This document shows, one piece after another, positions 1 to 10,242 of a stretch of DNA of 64,000 bases. The notes below the pieces were generated by a model. It did no database searches, had not been told where the DNA came from, and was given only the letters and a program-made list of their open reading frames with translations. Origin of the DNA: Micrasema longulum (taxonomy: Eukaryota > Arthropoda > Insecta > Trichoptera > Brachycentridae); assembly GCA_022494885.1 (NCBI GenBank), contig JAGVSM010003405.1, positions 1 to 64,000 of the forward strand. Direction: 5' to 3'. Both the position numbers and the translations under genes were made by a program. Each line of letters opens with the position of its first letter. Position 1 is the stretch's first letter.

Positions 1-372
1 CGTTACGACGGCTGTACTCCGCATCACCGTTCACTACGGCCGTTAAAATACGGGCACCGCTGTCCTAGGAAACCCTAGCTTTAGTGGTTAACCGGCTTTA
101 CTTAAGCGTTCGTGCTTATTACTTATTATTCACAATCGTCACCGCCTCCGTCAGCCGTCAGGACAGGTACGAACACCGAATATTATGATTCTCGGCAATG
201 GGCGTCGAGTCACACTTCTGGTTATTCAAATCTTCCCGGAAGACTTGCGTATTTTGGCGATTTAGTAACACGAAGAGTGCATAATTAATATAATGTTATA
301 AGTTTCATTTGTAATATTATTTGGTTGTCGTTAAGGAAAAAATATAACCAATAAACGCAATAAGGTTAAAAA
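1..372. other. unassigned leader, no gene recognised
   Basis: The first ~240 bases are less AT-rich than the window average and contain several CG dinucleotides, after which the sequence becomes AT-rich. I see no open frame of use, no splice-bounded exon and no repeat shared with the rest of the window. It could be the edge of a promoter or exon lying to the left. Confidence 0.3.
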
Positions 373-1495
373 ACCCTTAAAAAACAAGCACATTAAAAAC
401 TTTATACAACACTTTTGTACGCAGTAACTTGGAGTTTGCTATAAATCAGTGCTTTCAATTTTCTCAATTTCTACTTTTCACTGATGATGCAAAAATCTTT
501 GCCAATGTCAACGATATATCGCACTGTGTAAATATCCAAGAAAAACTTGATCGTTTCCTGTAATAAAAATCAATTGTACATTAATACCTCAAAATGTTAT
601 TCAATGACATTTACTAAAAGTAAAAACAAATTTACGCACAATTATACGATCAAAGATAATACCATATCACGGTGTAGTGAGATTAGAAACTTTGGGTCTC
701 ACATAAATTCTATTGTTGAAAAAGCTTACCAAATGCTGGGCTTCATTTTAAGAATTTCCAAACCCTTTAAAAAACCAAGCACATTGAAAAACTTTATAGA
801 ACACTTTTGTACGCAACTTGGAGTTTGCATCCGTTGTGTGGAGCCCACAATACATAACAAACATAGAAAGGATTGAATATGTTCAACGAAATTTTTTAAA
901 TACCTAGATTATAAAAACAATAAAACGCTTTGCACTTACAGCCAATCTGCTAAACAAAATGGATTTTTTACCCTTGAAAATAGACGCACTGTATCTGAAT
1001 TATGCTATTTATATAAATTATTGACTCTTATAACCTACTCTCCAAAATTAATCTTAATGTCCCCTTACAAGAAATAAGTATTTTTTCCATCTGCCAGTCT
1101 GCAGCACTAAATATGTACAACACTCTTTCCTCTATCGTTCTTGCTCTAACTATAATGCTTTTTTTTCATCTATTGATATATTTAACACGCTCCTTAATTG
1201 ATTTAAAAATAAATTAAGACTGATTCTTTCTGGCTGCGATACGATCCCAATTGCTATAAAATGGTGCACACACGTACACACACCTGAACACTTACTCCCA
1301 CATACACACAAACACACATCTACACTTACTCTCATACAAATGCACATAAACACACCCTTTTGTTTAAACATAATTTAATAATATGTATGATTTTTATTTA
1401 GAAACTTCGCTGGTCTGTCTTTGGACCGTATTTAATTTTTTTTTATTATATCAGGTCGACTGTTTGTTTCTGTAAAATAAATAAATAAATAAATA
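373..1495 (+). mobile_element. LINE-F remnant: reverse transcriptase palm to 3' tail (Jockey/CR1-like)
   Basis: Decayed non-LTR retrotransposon. Around 476-500 a frame reads LLFTDDAKIFANVND, a variant of the catalytic F/Y-A-D-D box of reverse transcriptase with A changed to T. The frame from 547 continues with the usual downstream blocks: NTSKCYSMTFTKSKN, then YQMLGFILRIS. After ~860 the relic reads ERIEYVQRNFLN and later ENRRTVSELCYLYKLL, the C-terminal 'VQR.FL ... RR...L..LYKL' region. Stops and frameshifts separate these blocks, so no protein can be made. The 3' part has a UTR-like stretch and ends in a (AAAT)n tail near 1476-1495, as expected for target-primed insertion on the plus strand. 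Bases 373-437 repeat 768-829, so part of the RT region has been duplicated. The clade is inferred from motif style only. Confidence 0.72.
1262..1345. repeat. CA-rich low-complexity tract
   Basis: A stretch built mostly of CACA and ACACAC units with interruptions, lying in the 3' UTR of the LINE-F remnant. It makes the minus-strand frame over 1150-1371 Cys/Val-rich, which is not evidence for a gene. Confidence 0.75.
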
Positions 1496-1654
1496 AGGTA
1501 TTTGCCCTTTTAAATTATTATTTTTAAATAAGCTAAAAATTACGATGTTACAGGAAAATGATTTTTTCCGCGATAGGTTGGATACATTTTCTATAATGAT
1601 TTACCTGAAAACGAAACATTTTGTTCTCTATGGGACAAACGGCATTTATTACGT

Positions 1655-2045
1655 TATCGTACAATTCTTATTCTTATTTTTAGAGGTGGGGGTCAGTGCT
1701 ATTCAAGCTCCTGACGTCGCTGCGACCTGTGAAGAGCTATTGTGACGGGTCCCTGTGAATAGTTCTCGCCGTCCAAGCCCAGGTATATAAAGAGCCTGGC
1801 TACTGTGTGGAAGGCGAGAGTTTACATTTTGCTAAATCTCCCCCTCCAAGCCCAGATCCGTAAAGTATCGGGCTATTAGATAGGGGGCGAGCTCTTTTAT
1901 ATCCTTAGGTTTAACCAGTGGTCCCCCGAGAATGAGGCTCCTTTTATGATGTAAGGCATTACATTCACATATACTGTGTTTAGGTGTTTCCTCATCTGCA
2001 CTGCAGAACCTACATCTAGAAGTTTCGGAAATATGCATATCATTT
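1655..2045 (-). mobile_element. LINE-A remnant, C-terminal Cys/His cluster and 3' UTR (copy 1)
   Basis: Read on the minus strand, the frame over 1832-2038 gives SETSRCRFCSADEETPKHSI followed by CECNALHHKRSLIL. This is the C-terminal Cys/His cluster (CX2C...H..C) that follows the RNase H domain in R1/I/LOA-type LINEs. It ends in LIARYFTDLGLEGEI. The sequence after it (down to ~1655) is the same 3' UTR seen in copies at 16,476-16,905 and 39,305-39,700, including the stretch encoding the 'gacctgtgaag' and 'ggacggcgaga' landmarks. The upstream RT and RNase H parts are absent, a normal 5' truncation. Confidence 0.75.
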
Positions 2046-2895
2046 GGCTGTCGTTTAAGAAAAAATACAACCTATAAACGAAAAAGGGTCTTTTTACTTT
2101 TTATTTTTTTTTTTTAAACTTATTTCATTTGAGCAAAAAAATTACGACGTTCGAGTATTATTATTTTTAAATAAATAAAAAATTACGATGTTCCAGTATT
2201 ATTATTTTTGTTCATTGATTTTTATTATTAGTTATAGGTTACCGATGAAGATATTTTAAATTTTCATAAAAATATTTTCGAACATAAATATCGATTTTTT
2301 TTATACCGTCTCAATATGTACCGATGAAAATAGCGTTTATGATCGCGGCCCTCGTATCAGCATACGAGCATACTGGATGTCATTAATACTCGTTTGATAA
2401 TTTTTTAATTCGGGTTTTGTTTTGCAAATGGACATTGCTATATGGGTTTATTAAATTGTGACTTTTGCCTCAATTTGCCAATTTATTTGAATTGTAAATG
2501 CTTGATGAGTGATGTAGCCACACTTATAAAAATAAAACAACAGTGTCAAACGAAATGCTTCATTATTACATTATTTGACAAATGACTACAGTAATTCTGA
2601 CCGCTGACAAAACATTTTACGAATTTATAATAGATAAGTATCCATTAAGCATATCTAACAAGTCTAATTTTGTTAGAATGCTATTTTTATTGACAAACGT
2701 AGTAAAAATCTCTGATTAGATATGTTGTTTTTACAAAGAACAATGCTTTTTCAAATACATTCAAACTACGAACAAACGCATTTCAGAAAGTCAAATAAAT
2801 ATTAATTTGAAGTTCGCATTGGCTAATAGTTCTCATTCCGTGGTGCCATGCAGGATTTGCTAAATTAATTGTCTTGAGATTTGCACATTTGTTTG
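2046..2895. other. unassigned AT-rich sequence
   Basis: AT-rich, with short internal repetition (for example 'aaattacgatgtt' units near 1530, 2140 and 2187). No coding signal or structured repeat was found. Confidence 0.4.
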
Positions 2896-2899
2896 TAGG

Positions 2900-3662
2900 A
2901 TTTGTTTTATTTATTTATTTGACACTTTATATACATATACAATAAATATACATATAAGGGCGGGCATATTGCCTTAAGGCAATTTCTTCCTACCTACCCA
3001 AACCGTTCAGTTTGAGAAAATTATAAATACATGGACATATTAAATCTTACAATTTTATACAAAAATTAAAAACAAATATTAACAAAGTAAAAAAAATATA
3101 AATATAAAAAAATAATCACTATACTATGAAGAGAAGAGAAGGGATGGGAAGGAAAGAAAAAGGATAAAGGAACAATTTAAATATTTAGATAGTGACATTT
3201 CAATCTCGACTTAAATGTAAATAAAGAAGGGGCGTCTCTAACATTAGTGGGTAGATTATTCCACAATCGAGCGGCTACTACTGTGAAAGAGGAGGCAAGA
3301 AAATTAGAGCGATGACAGGGCATTAAAAGGGTTCTCTCGTTACTAGAACGAAGAGATAGCCCGTGTTGTGAAAGAGGTTGGATGAGCTCTCTCAGATAAA
3401 CAGGCAAAGTGGGATTATTTAAAATATTGTGAAGAAAAGATAGAATGTGAATGTTTCTTCTATACCTGATACTGAGCCAGTGTAGTTGCGTGCGATACTC
3501 GGTTATGTGGTCAAATTTGCGAAGATTAAAGATATAACGAATACAAATATTCTGCAATCGTTCTAACTTATCAAGCAATTCAGAGTTAGCATCTGGATAA
3601 CATACATCCGCGTAATGACAACAGACGAACAGATTATAATTGTTGGTAGCTTGAGAGCTAGT
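2900..3662 (-). mobile_element. LINE-B remnant, RT C-terminus plus 3' UTR (copy 1)
   Basis: Minus-strand frame beginning near 3660 and ending at 3177. It reads SELLDKLERLQNICIRYIF, then RKFDHITEYRTQLHWLSIR, and closes with ARLWNNLPTNVRDAPS and FKSRLKCHYLNI. These are the RT thumb and C-terminal blocks ('RLQN..IRYIF', 'LHWL.I..RR', 'W..LP') of Jockey/CR1-like LINEs. The frame is open for about 160 codons, so this is one of the younger copies, but it is heavily 5'-truncated. The 3' UTR runs down to ~2905 and ends in an (AAAT)n tail. Near 2965-2985 it contains a short perfect hairpin, TTGCC-TTAA-GGCAA, also present in the copy at 24.5 kb. Confidence 0.82.
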
Positions 3663-3785
3663 ATAAATACATTACACTAAAAATGATAACTAACTGTACT
3701 TATAAAAAGTATATGTATGTGTTTTTGACTTTATGACTGATTTCAAGTTAAAAACCTGTAAAAAGAAATCAACTGGAGATAAGTT

Positions 3786-3990
3786 CACCTCATTGTGTGA
3801 TAGTTGACGCGTTCGTCTGCCATCCTTAAAGTCCTGGGTTCGATTCCTCGAAGGATCGACGTAAAATATTTATTTTAAAAGTTGTTAACTGAAGTATTTT
3901 ATTATTCCTGGACTAGAACTTAAAGCGTCAGACTGATGACCTTAAATTCATGTAACAAATAATCGAAATACGCTGTATCTGGTTAACCAA
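3786..3990 (+). repeat. tRNA-derived SINE S1 (copy a)
   Basis: The head resembles a tRNA: a D-arm-like block, then GGGTTCGATTCC at ~3838, an RNA polymerase III B box. The body then reads 'tcctggactagaac' and 'agcgtcagactgatgacctt', which recurs at 12.6, 27.3, 30.5, 36.3, 47.3 and 60.9 kb. The acceptor stem does not pair, so it is not a tRNA gene. Confidence 0.72.
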
Positions 3991-4019
3991 TGGTCCAAAC
4001 CAATCCAAACCGATGGTTG

Positions 4020-4995
4020 ACCAAATTTGGTTTGCAAAGTGGTTAACGAAAGTCTACCAATGGATAAAATGACTCGCCCACAGTCTGTATTGAATGCCGC
4101 AGCGAGACTTATTTTTGGGATCCCTAAGTTCAGTCATATCACTCCATTTCTTCGGGAATTACACTGGCTACGTTTTTCACTGAGGCTGGAATACAAATTC
4201 CGTTGGCTTATGTATAAGTCACTGCTCAACTCTGCTCCGGAACATCAAAGGGAATTTTGCATTCCAGGTAAACTGGCTGACAGACGTCTTACGTTTGGAT
4301 CAGCTACATCTACGTCAAGAGGAAACGTTATTATACCTCTACGCAAATAGCGCACTAAATTCGTTGAACGCGCATTTGCGGTCGCAGGCCCATGGGATGC
4401 TGAGAAGCAGAAGCGCGAAACTGTGAGAGTGAAGTGATGTTCGGGAAAAATCTTAAAACCCACGTGTTCTGTTAATCGCTTGAATAAATCCGTAGCATGT
4501 GATAACAAAGTAAATTGTTTTACTTAAATCACAAATTCAAAATGTTAAATTAAATTAATTTATTTATACAGGGTGTTCTTTAAGCCCTGTCAAATCCGAA
4601 ACCACGATGATCAGTATGAGCAAGAAGACATATTGGCACATTAAAATACATTTTTAGAACGAATAAAATTTAAAAAATAAAATATTTAAAAAAAACAAAC
4701 GGTTGCTTACTTCTGCAGGGGAGAAACAAGGAGTGGGGAGGGGGTAGTCTGATATACCGTCAAACGCGTGGCGGCGCCCCCCTTGCTTCTCCCCTGCAGA
4801 AGTACGCAACCATTTGTTTTTTTAAATATTTTCTTTTGAAAAAAAATTGTTCGCTCTAAATATATTTTTTAATATGCCAATATGTCTTCTTGCCCATACT
4901 GATCATCGTGGTTTCGGATGTGACAGGGTTTAAAGAACACCTTTATAGTCACTTACGAGGTAATACATTATGAGAACAACGCTTTATAATAACGC
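4020..4995 (+). mobile_element. LINE-C1 remnant (copy a), split by a foldback element
   Basis: The frame 4027-4350 reads PQSVLNAAARLIFGIPKFSH, then LRELHWLRFSLRLEYKF and SATSTSRGNVIIPLRK. This is the RT C-terminal region typical of L2/CR1-type LINEs ('NAAARLI.G....HI...L..LHWL'). After a stop it continues in another frame to about 4480. Copy b at 10,562-11,085 is 80-90% similar by eye and shows the expected continuation ('AWNALPAEIRNCES', 'FRKKLKTHLF'). The 3' UTR is interrupted at 4563 by the foldback element and resumes at 4948. There the degenerate tail 'cgaggtaatacattatgagaac' matches the 'ttgaggtgattttcacaaaaatggcgct' tail shared by all C-type copies. It is not functional. Confidence 0.72.
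4563..4947. mobile_element. foldback element, ~375 bp with very long inverted arms
   Basis: The ends read CAGGGTGTTCTTTAAGCCC (from 4569) and the complement GGGTTTAAAGAACACC (to 4941). The arms stay complementary for about 165 bp each, through 'accacgatgatcagtatg' and 'gacatattgg' to a GC-rich inner part with 'tctgcaggggagaa' / 'ttctcccctgcaga'. That leaves a spacer of only ~45 bp. TTTATA flanks both sides (4563-4568 and 4942-4947), or TA alone if it is Tc1/mariner-like. It carries no transposase. It sits inside the LINE-C1a 3' UTR. A right-end fragment occurs at 35,945-36,000. Confidence 0.8.
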
Positions 4996-5655
4996 CTGCG
5001 TCGGTCGTTGAGAATCAACGGTTTCCATTTCCATAGCATCAACTATTAGTATCAATAGTTAAGCACCTTACCACATAAAACATTTGGTAAGTATCATTGC
5101 CTTAATGCATTACATATTCGATAATCCACTTCAAGTGTTAATCATTTCATTATAAATGTGTTCCGTGGTTCGAGTAAAGGTCTGGCTTTGTTCTGCAATC
5201 CTTCCTCTCAACACTAAAGAGGTCAGATATTATGTTTACTGCGTGCACCGTGCGCCCAAATTACCCAACCATCAAAGCGTTTGATACTAGTGAATATGGA
5301 TACATGTGTATATAAACATGTTCTAGTATCTTCCTGGTCCGATGTTAGAGCTGTTCTGTAGTTGCGATGGACGCTTTTCTGTTTCTTTGTCGCTTGGAGG
5401 GGTCGGCGCGTCGGAACATCTGTTTTCAGTTTCAGTTCAAATATGATGTTTTTTTCATCACAAACTGTTTTGCTTTTAACTTTAAGTCATGTGGTGTCGT
5501 CAAGTGTTTCCTCTTCTCTGAATGCATCATTGGTTTTCAAGCATTCGCTACTCGCTACTTGACAAACAAAGCTCAATGTAGCGACAGATATTTACAATCT
5601 GAATTTGTTGCAATGGTGAATAAAAAAAAAATTGAGAAGGGAATGCCTTTAAATG
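4996..5655. other. unassigned, somewhat GC-richer stretch
   Basis: A plus-strand frame over 5367-5705 is open, but it runs from unrecognised sequence into the LINE-B2 fragment, so it is not a gene. A small hairpin lies at ~5281-5332 ('gatactag' ... 'ctagtatc'). Sequence near 5596-5655 weakly resembles the outer part of the H repeats ('aatttgttgcaatgg'). Confidence 0.35.
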
Positions 5656-5659
5656 CATA

Positions 5660-6588
5660 TTTATATTTGGCTGATTTATGCAGATGCCTGTTACTCAGAT
5701 GCTAATTCTGAACTTCTTGATAAGTTGGGACGATTCTCCCAAAATATCAAACTAATAAACTTCAATCTGTTTTCAATGCAGCAGCAAGGCTAATTACGGG
5801 AGTAAAAAAAATTTCTCACATCTCACAACATCTTCAGCCCAGAGAGAATAAAATACAAGCTTTGCTGGACAGTATTCAAATCCTTCATGAAATGGCTCCA
5901 AAATACCTATCGGACCTTTGTATTAAGGAAAATACATGTCAAAGAAAATCTACTCTTAGGTCAGAATTTGATTCAGGAAGAGGAAAACTTGTCGAAATCC
6001 GGCGCTCCCCAAACACTAGATTTGGAGATCGTGCTTTTGCCGCCGCTGGCTTCTCTGCCTGGAACCAATTGCCTTCAAACTTACGAATCATCGACAGTCC
6101 CAGTCAGTTCAGATCCCAACTAAAATCCCACTTCTTTAGACTATCATACCCTCAATTTTAAATCTGGAAATATAATATATCACTTTAGTTTGGTTAGAAT
6201 GTAAGTTTAGGTATACAATTGTAAAGTGCCCTTGAGGTGATTTTTTACAAAAATGGCGCCATATAAGTCAGCCAAATATTATTATTATTGATTGCAGAAT
6301 GGTGCATTATATCTTCGCAAATTTGACCACATAACCGAATACCACCCGCAACTACACTGGCTCAGAATCAAGCATAGAAGAATCATTCACATTCTATCAC
6401 TTCTTCACAATATTTCGAATAATCCCGCTTCGCCTGTTTATCTGAGAGAGCTCTTCCAACCTCTATCACAACATGGACAATCTCTTCGCTCCAGTAACGA
6501 TAGAACCCCTTTAATACCCCATCACCGCTCTAATTTTCTTGCCTCCTCCCTCGCAGTAGTAGCTGCTCGATTGTGGAATAAAAAATAA
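5660..6588 (+). mobile_element. LINE-B remnant (copy 2), interrupted by a LINE-C2 insertion
   Basis: The left piece, 5660-5735, reads YADACYSDANSELLDKLG, matching LINE-B copy 1 at the same place (YADVCYPDANSELLDKLE). The right piece starts at 6290 and continues with YLRKFDHITEYHPQLHWLRI, then RRIIHILSLLHNISNNPASP, ending truncated at VVAARLWNKK (6588). Joining the two pieces restores the order seen in copy 1, with the break at the codons after 'DKL(E/G)R'. The four bases GATT occur at both edges (5732-5735 and 6290-6293), consistent with a short target duplication. The copy lacks its last ~35 codons and its 3' UTR. Confidence 0.8.
5736..6289 (+). mobile_element. LINE-C2 remnant (copy a), complete 3' end with (ATT)n tail
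   Basis: This short 5'-truncated copy lies inside LINE-B2. The coding part reads QSVFNAAARLITGVKKISHI, then (frame 5862-6161) LHEMAPKYLSDLCIKENTC, RRSPNTRFGDRAFAAAGFSA, WNQLPSNLRI and FRSQLKSHFFRLSYPQF followed by a stop. The 'A..G.SAWN.LP..LR' block is the usual C-terminus of L2/CR1-like LINE proteins. The 3' UTR has the family tail 'gcccttgaggtgattttttacaaaaatggcgcc' and a terminal (ATT)n microsatellite. It is non-functional because it lacks the endonuclease and RT catalytic core. Confidence 0.82.
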
Positions 6589-7140
6589 ATATATAAAATA
6601 ATAAATTTTGACGTAACCCTTGTTTGCAGAATGTCCACAATATGACGATGTTTTCCAGAAAAAAAAAATGAAACAACAAAATTAACATAAATATGGATGT
6701 ATCACGTATTAAATAAAAACAGGTTTAAAAAAAACAATAAAACATTGTGTGCAAAAACAACCTATCAAATTTTGTAAGAAGTGAATTGTCGATTAAAGTA
6801 AATACAGCGCGATCTACATGACTATTGTATTTTTAGCATGCTAAGTAAAAAGTAAAACATACAATCGAACAATTTAAACCCGACTATTTTGTCGTTTTCA
6901 AGTAATTACAAATAACCTAAAAAGCTACCACAGAAGTGGCGCTGAATATATCATCTATAATAATAATACTTAACTCAATTCGATGACTCAGTTCCATAAA
7001 GCAATAACTAGAACTTACTCGTTTTGAGAAATGGCTGGCTACACTTTTGACTCTTCTTTTGAAGTCTTCAAACCTCTTAGACATTGAAATAAACTTATAA
7101 ATATAACGGAACTCAACTATGTTTTGAGTACGTCCAAATA
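6589..7140. other. unassigned AT-rich sequence
   Basis: No frame, repeat or structure could be supported here. Confidence 0.4.
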
Positions 7141-7144
7141 TTTG

Positions 7145-7312
7145 TAGACATGCTAGATTTTCTCCCTAGAAAGTTATACGATCTAAATTCGTTGCAGCAG
7201 AACGGAAAAACACTTTTGAGAAGGAAACATGGATATATGGGCATTCACAGGGCTTATGATCTGTCATTGGCTGGTTTATGTGGCTACTTTACACACTGTA
7301 CGGGGAGCGTCG
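7145..7312. mobile_element. H-family repeat fragment (copy a)
   Basis: It shares 'gcagcagaacgg', 'ttttgagaagg', 'cagggcttatgatctgtcattggctgg' and 'ctactttacacactgt' with the H copies at 33.6 and 44.3 kb. The outer part, 'ctccctagaaagttatacgatctaaat', is the reverse complement of the flank of the 15.9-16.1 kb copy. Only one arm is present. Confidence 0.7.
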
Positions 7313-7394
7313 GATTTCAACAATTTTTCCCATGTCTGAATTGAATGCTGATCTATGAGTAGTTTTTCTTTGACATGTATTTCCCCTAATGCAA

Positions 7395-7562
7395 TGTCCG
7401 ATTAGTATCTTGGAGCAATTTCATGAGGGGATTTGAATACTGTCGAACAAAGCTTGTATTTTATTTTCTCTGGGCAAAGCTCGGAGATGTTGTGAGATGT
7501 GAAAAAAATAATTTTTTCTCCTGTAATTAGCCTTGCTGCTGCACTAAAAACAGATTACATTT
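7395..7562 (-). mobile_element. LINE-C2 fragment (copy b)
   Basis: The minus strand reads QSVFSAAARLITGEK, then 'ISELCPEKIKYKLCSTVFKS', matching the start of the C-terminal block in copy a (QSVFNAAARLITGVK). It is a short internal fragment with no tail. Confidence 0.65.
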
Positions 7563-7804
7563 AGTCTCTAAACTGTTGTAGCCAAACATAACCTGGAAAA
7601 GTAATGAAACTAAAAAAGGAATGATGTATTTATGTATAGGAGTTATGAATATAGTAAATATTATGTTATACATACTAACTTTGTAGAACATAATATACAC
7701 ATCATATCTGATTATTATGATTTATATGCCCACCTAAATGGCTTTTGATCTAGGAACTAAAATATCAGAAAAAATGACATACAACAATTAAGAACAAGAT
7801 AAAT

Positions 7805-8560
7805 AGTTAATTTTATTTATTTATTCATATTTTTCGCTTACAAACTAAAACTAATAATAAAAATAATGTGACCTCACTAGGGTTTCCCGTGCTGAGGACA
7901 CTTAACAATATACTTTTTTGAAATTACATTTTAGAATAAACAAAGAAGACTAATTTAAAAAACAGAGATAATTAACAAATATTTAGACAGTTTTAAAAAC
8001 AAGGTATTTATGTACATCTATATTATTTATATTACAACACACAATGAAAATAACAAAAACCTAACATAAGCTATACACTTGTGGAGTAGTTGATTCAATA
8101 TTGGTTTAGGCGAATGAGACAATCCATTTTAGTTCTACCTAGCTCCACAATCCATTTTTTATAGTACTTTTAAAACATTTTCTCGTTACTAATTGTTTTT
8201 ATAGATAGTGGAAGTAGGTATTTTAATTGAATAATACTCCAAATCCCTTTGTCCAAAAGTGGTATTAGTTTGTATTTGTTTAAGTTGTCTATGTATTGAG
8301 GATAAAGTTATTATATTATTTGTATGTGATGTATTATGGGGGTTATGTCTTTCATTTGAGTAAGAGTAGTTTTTAAAAATAAAGTGAGTATTGTTTTAGC
8401 GTATAATTGTTTTGGTGTCATAAGTTGTGATTTATGGAATATTTCTTCAGTAGATGTCTGTATCGGGACTCTTGAGTATTATTTTAGTTATGGATTTTTG
8501 TGCAATACTCTATGAAAGAAGGGCGTATGAGTTTTTATAAAAAAAACGGTACTTACTTAA
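7805..8560 (-). mobile_element. LINE-N remnant, C-terminal block and poly(A)-type tail (copy 1)
   Basis: On the minus strand a degenerate frame reads HNTSHTNNIITLSSIHRQ, then NTTFGQRDLEYYSIKI. This matches the 'H...TR......P....FGQRSL.Y.GI.I(Y/F)N.LP' block that closes many Jockey-like insect LINE proteins. Stops follow shortly after. The minus-strand 3' end lies at 7805-7830, where the plus strand shows 'ttttatttatttattcat', an A-rich tail on the minus strand. A second element of this type is at 32.6 kb. The catalytic domains are absent. Confidence 0.5.
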
Positions 8561-9338
8561 AACAAGATGACAAAAACGAAGACTACCAAATTGTGATCTA
8601 CTTGACATAAATAATCCGGAACTTAAAGAAGCGGCAAAAATCAAAAGTATTTTAAAATATCTAGCAAAAAATGGCAACTTTTTGTGGGACTAAATATCCG
8701 AACACCTGTGAAACAAAAATGACAAATTTCGTACCAAATTACTCCCGTTGTGACTTGCTCGGATATTTTGTTCGAAGGATCTGAGGACACATTTGTTTTA
8801 TTAGGGAGGAATGTATTATGGAAATGTTTCCGCACGAATTATAAAGAGGACGGTGACGCAATTATCTCCAATGTGTTCGGTAGCACATTAATAGGCCACG
8901 GAAATGGTATGGAAACTTAATGCCCTTAATGATCTTTTGAAAGCTTGCCGACTTTTTACAGAGCTGTTCTTAAAGATTTGTAGCGAGCGACTTATTGACA
9001 GAGAATTTACAAATTGTTATTTGGATAAGGGTTTACAAACGGATAATTATTCAAATAATTACGGTGTCATTTTTAAAATAATAAATTTTAAGAATTTAAA
9101 CTGGCACTTTGTACGTTACGTAACTACGATGTTCAAATTTCAAAAATATTTGTAAGTAAACTGTAAACGGAGCGTATGGTATTTCGGGTAACCAATTTAG
9201 CGAATCTCGGTCATTTGTTACATGAAGTCAAGATGCTCATTATTACGCTTCAGACTTCAGAAACTAGTCCAAGTATCACCGTGGGACTACACGACTATTA
9301 GGACTATGAAAGGTACAATGAAAAATCCTACTTATATT
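8561..9338. other. unassigned sequence
   Basis: Two short frames (8641-8835 minus, 8904-9155 plus) have no recognisable domain and AT-driven composition. No repeat was found. Confidence 0.4.
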
Positions 9339-9391
9339 GAATTAAATGTTATTAAATATTTGTATATACCCAACCACTTACCCTCTTTTCT

Positions 9392-9428
9392 ATGTCTACA
9401 AAACGTACCCGTCTCTTCGCCAGGACAT
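9392..9428 (-). ncRNA. decayed hammerhead ribozyme motif
   Basis: On the minus strand the order is stem I strand ATGTC, core CTGGCGA, the stem II start AGAGACGGGTACG, then (after a deletion that removes the GAAACCGG segment) TA and the second stem I strand GACAT. Stem I can still form 5 pairs. Loss of GAAA and the A6-to-G core change make it inactive. Confidence 0.6.
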
Positions 9429-10198
9429 CAATTTGACCAACATGCAAAACCCACTATACAACTTCACAAACATCAACATATTAAAGAATTGAAGGAATAT
9501 AGATTTTCAAATATGGGCAGAATGGTGAATGTTACACAGTGTGTAAGTGGCCACTTAAACCAGCTATTGACAGGTCATAAGCCCTGTAGATGCCTAGACT
9601 TATATATTACCTTCTTTTAAATGTTCTTCATCTCTGTTGTAATATGTTAACCTAATATTTAGTTATTACAAAAACAATGTAGTGACAATTTGAACAGCAT
9701 ATCATTTGCGGGGAGTCATTGCAGCGGATAAATTCAAAATAAGATAACGGTATGTTATGAATTCTGTGTAAGTTCCTCCATTACCTCTCACATAGAGTAA
9801 TTACGAGGAGATGATAAGCTAAAGTATAACAAATAACGAGTTACCGACTACCATTCCCCATTCCTTATCGGTCACAAGGGCGATAAGCTTAACAAATAAT
9901 AATACTGTCACTTGCGTTTTTGTTTCCACGTCTCTAGAGGTTAAAATCTGCTCAATATTTAAAAATATTTATATTATGTAATTTAAAAAGTGATGAGTAA
10001 AGGATTACCTATATGCACTTATGCACTAAGTTAGTCATTCAAGTATTAGATTGGTTATATAAAGTGTATCCGCTGATAAAATATTATTAATATTTAAAGC
10101 ATTAACTTTGTGGTCAAACATTTTACTAAATGTTATTAAATATTTGTTAGAAGGTGTATAGTGGGTTTTGCATGTTGGTTTGCATGTTGGTTTAATTG

Positions 10199-10242
10199 GT
10201 GTCCTGACGAAGAGACGGGTACGTCTCGAAACCGGTAGGCAC
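10199..10242 (+). ncRNA. hammerhead ribozyme candidate, type I layout
   Basis: Stem I is GTGTC (10199-10203) with GGCAC (10238-10242), five pairs including one G-T wobble. The core CTGACGA is at 10204-10210. Stem II is GAGACG/CGTCTC (10212-10217, 10222-10227) with loop GGTA. The conserved GAAA is at 10228-10231. It is followed by CCGG and the cleavage triplet GTA (10235-10237), which satisfies the NUH rule. One extra A lies between the core and stem II. Stem III is very short, so activity would probably need a dimer, as in known short-stem-III hammerheads. It lies in the right arm of the inverted-repeat element. Confidence 0.7.

Noticed and set aside
1150..1371. Cys/Val-rich minus frame
   Set aside because: Produced by the CA-rich tract in a LINE 3' UTR.
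3905..3925. CTGATGA in the SINE S1 body as a hammerhead core
   Set aside because: No GAAA at a suitable distance and no stem I.
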